From Actinomycetota bacterium (lineage in GTDB: Bacteria; Actinomycetota; Actinomycetes; S36-B12), in the NCBI GenBank assembly GCA_947499275.1, contig CANMNM010000070.1:1-7108 (forward strand): DNA of 7,108 nt, written 5' to 3'. Shown piece by piece: positions 5,733-7,108 of the stretch. Below the pieces are notes generated by a model, which saw only the letters and a program-made list of their open reading frames with translations, did no database searches and had not been told where the DNA came from. The stretch's first letter is position 1. Each line of letters starts with the position of its first letter. The position numbers and the translations under genes are program-made.

Positions 5733-5789
5733 GCCCCACCCATGCGTGACCCACCCATGCGTGACCCACCCATGTGTGAGGGGTGGGGC
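5733..5789 (+). other. Inverted repeat enclosing the 15-bp array; three competing hairpins possible
   Basis: GCCCCACCC at 5733-5741 is the exact reverse complement of GGGTGGGGC at 5781-5789, giving a 9-bp stem around the array. The CCCACCC arms of the second (5750-5756) and third (5765-5771) copies can each pair over seven bases with GGGTGGG at 5781-5787. The innermost hairpin has a nine-base loop. There is no T-run after the right arm, so an intrinsic terminator is unlikely. It sits just upstream of a possible tRNA-Trp promoter. Confidence 0.55.
5735..5779. repeat. Three tandem copies of a 15-bp repeat
   Basis: The unit CCCACCCATGCGTGA occurs at 5735-5749 and 5750-5764 as identical copies, and at 5765-5779 with one change (ATGT for ATGC). 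The array fills much of the divergent spacer between the aminotransferase and tRNA-Trp. Each unit carries a CCCACCC arm, and on the opposite strand the array holds six G-triplets. No open frame of interest and no known insertion element ends are associated with it. Confidence 0.9.
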
Positions 5790-5795
5790 AGAGCG

Positions 5796-5801
5796 TAGAC
5801 T
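5796..5801 (+). promoter_or_regulatory. Possible -10 element for tRNA-Trp/secE/nusG
   Basis: TAGACT fits the TAnnnT pattern of actinobacterial housekeeping -10 boxes. It would start transcription near 5808, about 34 bases before tRNA-Trp. The -35 region, around 5773-5779 (TGTGTG), is poor and lies in the loop of the innermost repeat hairpin. It is the best candidate in the spacer but remains weak. Confidence 0.3.
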
Positions 5802-5841
5802 CTCGTCCCGCGGTAGGTCCTTGCGCAAGCATGCCTACTAA

Positions 5842-5914
5842 AGGGTTGTAGCTCAACTGGTAGAGCACCGGTCTCCAAAACCGGGGGTTGGGGGTTCAAG
5901 TCCCTCCAGCCCTG
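5842..5914 (+). tRNA. tRNA-Trp (anticodon CCA)
   Basis: The cloverleaf is complete. The acceptor AGGGTTG (5842-5848) pairs with CAGCCCT (5907-5913) with one G-T pair, and the D stem is GCTC/GAGC. The anticodon stem CCGGT/ACCGG (5868-5872 with 5880-5884) surrounds loop CTCCAAA, with CCA at 5875-5877. The T stem GGGGG/CCCTC has one G-T pair. The discriminator is G73 (5914), as expected for tryptophan, and CCA is not encoded. It lies directly upstream of secE and nusG, the normal actinobacterial order. Confidence 0.97.
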
Positions 5915-6000
5915 CAAACCGGTGCAAGCCGGCGCAAATGCAAGAAAGAAATACGTATGACCGCAAGACGAACAAGACTAAGTCCGACAAGATTTCGAGT

Positions 6001-6004
6001 GGAG
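6001..6004 (+). promoter_or_regulatory. Shine-Dalgarno that fixes the secE start
   Basis: GGAG lies five bases before the ATG at 6010. The alternative in-frame ATG at 5938 has no purine-rich site before it, and the 24 extra residues it would add do not resemble SecE. The site therefore decides in favour of 6010. Confidence 0.75.
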
Positions 6005-6009
6005 TAAAC

Positions 6010-6258
6010 ATGGTGGACACCGACGCTAAGCCCGCGGGCGAGAGCGGTGGCTCTGACGCGAAAAAGAAGAACATCTTTTCGCGGCTGGCTCTGTTTATCC
6101 GCCAAATTGTCGTCGAACTTCGCAAGGTTATTTGGCCAACACGTAATGAGTTGGTCAACTACACGATCGTCGTAGTTTTCTTCATATTCCTGATGTCAGG
6201 AATAGTCGCCCTATACGACTTTGTTTTCACCAGGGGAGTGCTGTTCGTTTTTGGGTAA
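6010..6258 (+). CDS. secE: Preprotein translocase subunit SecE
   Basis: This 82-residue essential membrane subunit of the SecYEG channel clamps SecY. The conserved amphipathic segment QIVVELRKVIWPTRNEL (residues 32-48) contains the family hallmark ELRKV.WPTR.E. It is followed by one transmembrane helix at about 51-72 (YTIVVVFFIFLMSGIVALYD) and a short hydrophobic C-terminus. The N-terminal 20 residues are polar and end in a Lys cluster, which suggests a cytoplasmic N-terminus. Single-helix SecE of this size is normal outside enterobacteria. It follows tRNA-Trp and is 59 bases from nusG, so tRNA, secE and nusG probably share a transcript. The bases between tRNA-Trp and secE (5915-6009) hold a short GCAA-rich imperfect repeat and no other gene. 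Confidence 0.97.
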   Translation: MVDTDAKPAGESGGSDAKKKNIFSRLALFIRQIVVELRKVIWPTRNELVNYTIVVVFFIFLMSGIVALYDFVFTRGVLFVFG

Positions 6259-6268
6259 AGCCCCAAAA
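6249..6268 (+). other. Hairpin placing the secE stop codon in its loop
   Basis: TTTTGGG (6249-6255) pairs with CCCAAAA (6262-6268) over seven base pairs. The six-base loop TAAAGC contains the secE TAA (6256-6258). No T-run follows, so it is not a standard terminator. It could affect ribosome release, RNA processing or stability at the secE-nusG junction. Confidence 0.45.
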
Positions 6269-6317
6269 CAATAGGACTTCACTCACTGCCATAAGTATCT
6301 AAAGGAGTAGGAAACTC

Positions 6318-6347
6318 GTGTCGAATGAGAATGTGTCGAATGAGAAC
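6318..6347 (+). repeat. 15-base tandem duplication covering the nusG start codon
   Basis: GTGTCGAATGAGAA at 6318-6331 is repeated at 6333-6346. The two 15-base units differ only in the last base (T or C). The duplication is in frame and gives the peptide MSNENVSNEN, with each copy starting at a GTG. Confidence 0.92.
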
Positions 6348-7108
6348 GAATTGATCCCCGTGGATCCATTCGCCCCTGACGCACCCGAAAGTGATGAAAA
6401 CGCCGAGGCGTTCGCGCAAGAAGTGGTCGCTGGACTATTCGCTGACGAAATCGCACAGGACGAGCAAGAATCTGAGGCTGAGGCCGCCGTTGTCGCTGAA
6501 GCGGAAGAAATTGTTGCCGAAGCTGAAGAAGGCGAAATTGATCCACTTGAAGAATTTACAATTTCCATGCGTATTGCTCCTGGCGACTGGTATGTGATTC
6601 ACAGCTACGCAGGCTATGAAAACAAGGTCAAGGGCAACTTGGAAGCGCGCAGCCAAACCCTCAACATGGAGGATTACATTTTTCAGGTTGAAGTTCCCAT
6701 GGAGGAAGTAACCGAAATCAAAGGTGGAATGCGTAAGCAGATCCGCCGCAATAAGTTTCCCGGGTACGTCCTGGTGCGTATGGACCTCACCGACGAGTCG
6801 TGGGGTGTTGTTCGACACACGCCGGGAGTCACCGGATTTGTTGGTCACGGCCACTCACCGTCGCCGCTGGCACTTGACGAAGTAATTGCAATTCTCGCTC
6901 CGGTTCCCGAGAAGCAGATTGCGGCTGCGTCAGCCGGAGGCAAGGGCGGTGGCGGATTGGCGTCAGCTACGCCGATCAGCGTTGACTTCAATGTTGGTGA
7001 CTCGGTGACCGTTGTTGACGGCCCATTTGCAACGCTGAATGCAATTATTTCGGAGATTAACATCGAAGGCCAAAAGATCACAGGCTTGGTCGAGATCTTC
7101 GGACGCGA
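6318..7108 (+). CDS. nusG: Transcription termination/antitermination factor NusG (3' end cut by window)
   Basis: 263 codons are visible before the edge. NusG binds RNA polymerase and links it to Rho or to ribosomal protein S10, and it is universal. Residues 1-88 form an acidic Ala/Glu-rich extension typical of actinobacterial NusG. The NGN domain runs from about 90 to 195, with GDWYVIHSYAGYENKVKGNL and KFPGYVLVRM near its core. A flexible linker with GGKGGGG lies at 207-213. The KOW domain starts at about 224 (FNVGDSVTVVDGPFA) and reaches EIFGR at the edge, so only about ten to fifteen codons are missing. The start is the GTG at 6318, with AAAGGAG at 6301-6307 ten bases upstream. A second in-frame GTG at 6333 lies in a duplicated 15-base segment and is 25 bases from that site. 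Rejected alternatives further in would cut the extension. Confidence 0.96.
   Translation, partial: MSNENVSNENELIPVDPFAPDAPESDENAEAFAQEVVAGLFADEIAQDEQESEAEAAVVAEAEEIVAEAEEGEIDPLEEFTISMRIAPGDWYVIHSYAGYENKVKGNLEARSQTLNMEDYIFQVEVPMEEVTEIKGGMRKQIRRNKFPGYVLVRMDLTDESWGVVRHTPGVTGFVGHGHSPSPLALDEVIAILAPVPEKQIAAASAGGKGGGGLASATPISVDFNVGDSVTVVDGPFATLNAIISEINIEGQKITGLVEIFGR

Noticed and set aside
5735..5779. CRISPR-like array
   Set aside because: The 15-bp units are directly adjacent with no spacers, and no cas gene is present.
5765..5790. Intrinsic terminator between the aminotransferase and tRNA-Trp
   Set aside because: The G/C stem is good, but no T-run follows on either strand, and the two genes diverge so no transcript needs to end there.
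5726..5917. Minus-strand frames encoding a repeated MGGSR peptide
   Set aside because: The peptide repeat is only a reading of the 15-bp DNA array, and these frames run across tRNA-Trp.
5938..6009. Longer SecE start at the ATG at 5938
   Set aside because: No ribosome-binding site precedes it and the added residues do not look like SecE. The ATG at 6010 has GGAG at the right distance and gives a normal length.
6435..6854. Open frame of 139 codons on the minus strand
   Set aside because: It lies wholly antisense to nusG, has no recognisable domain, and its composition follows from the opposite strand.

Overview
The window reads as a piece of an actinobacterial chromosome of medium GC content, not a mobile or phage region. 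The main evidence is gene order. tRNA-Thr, tRNA-Met, rpmG and two MaoC/hot-dog dehydratase genes (hadA- and hadB-like) are followed by murB, then an aspC-type aminotransferase, tRNA-Trp, secE and nusG. This matches, from memory, the layout in Streptomyces and mycobacterial relatives. Other actinobacterial marks are the long acidic N-terminal extension of NusG, GTG starts, tRNA genes without an encoded CCA, and a HadA that aligns without gaps to the mycobacterial protein. The base composition looks lower than in Streptomyces or Mycobacterium, so a planktonic or otherwise small-genome actinobacterium is possible. That is inference only.

Layout. Bases 1-72 hold the last codons of a probable membrane protein. 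It converges, with no gap, on a minus-strand short-chain dehydrogenase (73-1005). A divergent spacer (1006-1102) with a strong palindrome leads into tRNA-Thr(GGT), tRNA-Met(CAT) and rpmG. rpmG opens a tightly packed plus-strand run: hadA-like, hadB-like, an unusual glycosyltransferase-like gene and murB. The last four are joined by overlaps of 4, 4 and 11 bases, so translational coupling is likely. murB converges on the minus-strand aminotransferase across a 20-base gap made of an 8-base stop-codon repeat. Between the aminotransferase and tRNA-Trp(CCA) lies a 15-bp tandem repeat closed by an inverted arm. tRNA-Trp, secE and nusG then run to the right edge, where nusG is cut.

How the genes fit together. 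Most of the window is core housekeeping: decoding (three tRNAs, L33), protein export (SecE), transcription elongation (NusG), peptidoglycan precursor synthesis (MurB), amino-acid transamination, and acyl chain dehydration (HadA/HadB as a heterodimer).

The item that does not belong to the usual set is the 315-residue gene at 2441-3388. It joins a small helical domain resembling the C-terminal end of cysteinyl-tRNA synthetase to a GT-A-like glycosyltransferase fold with an altered metal-binding motif, and it sits between hadB and murB. It is the best candidate here for something undescribed. The other notable signals are small non-coding structures: the repeat array with G-quadruplex potential, a duplicated nusG start, the periodic stop cassette, and sequences beside two tRNA genes that could pair with the tRNAs.
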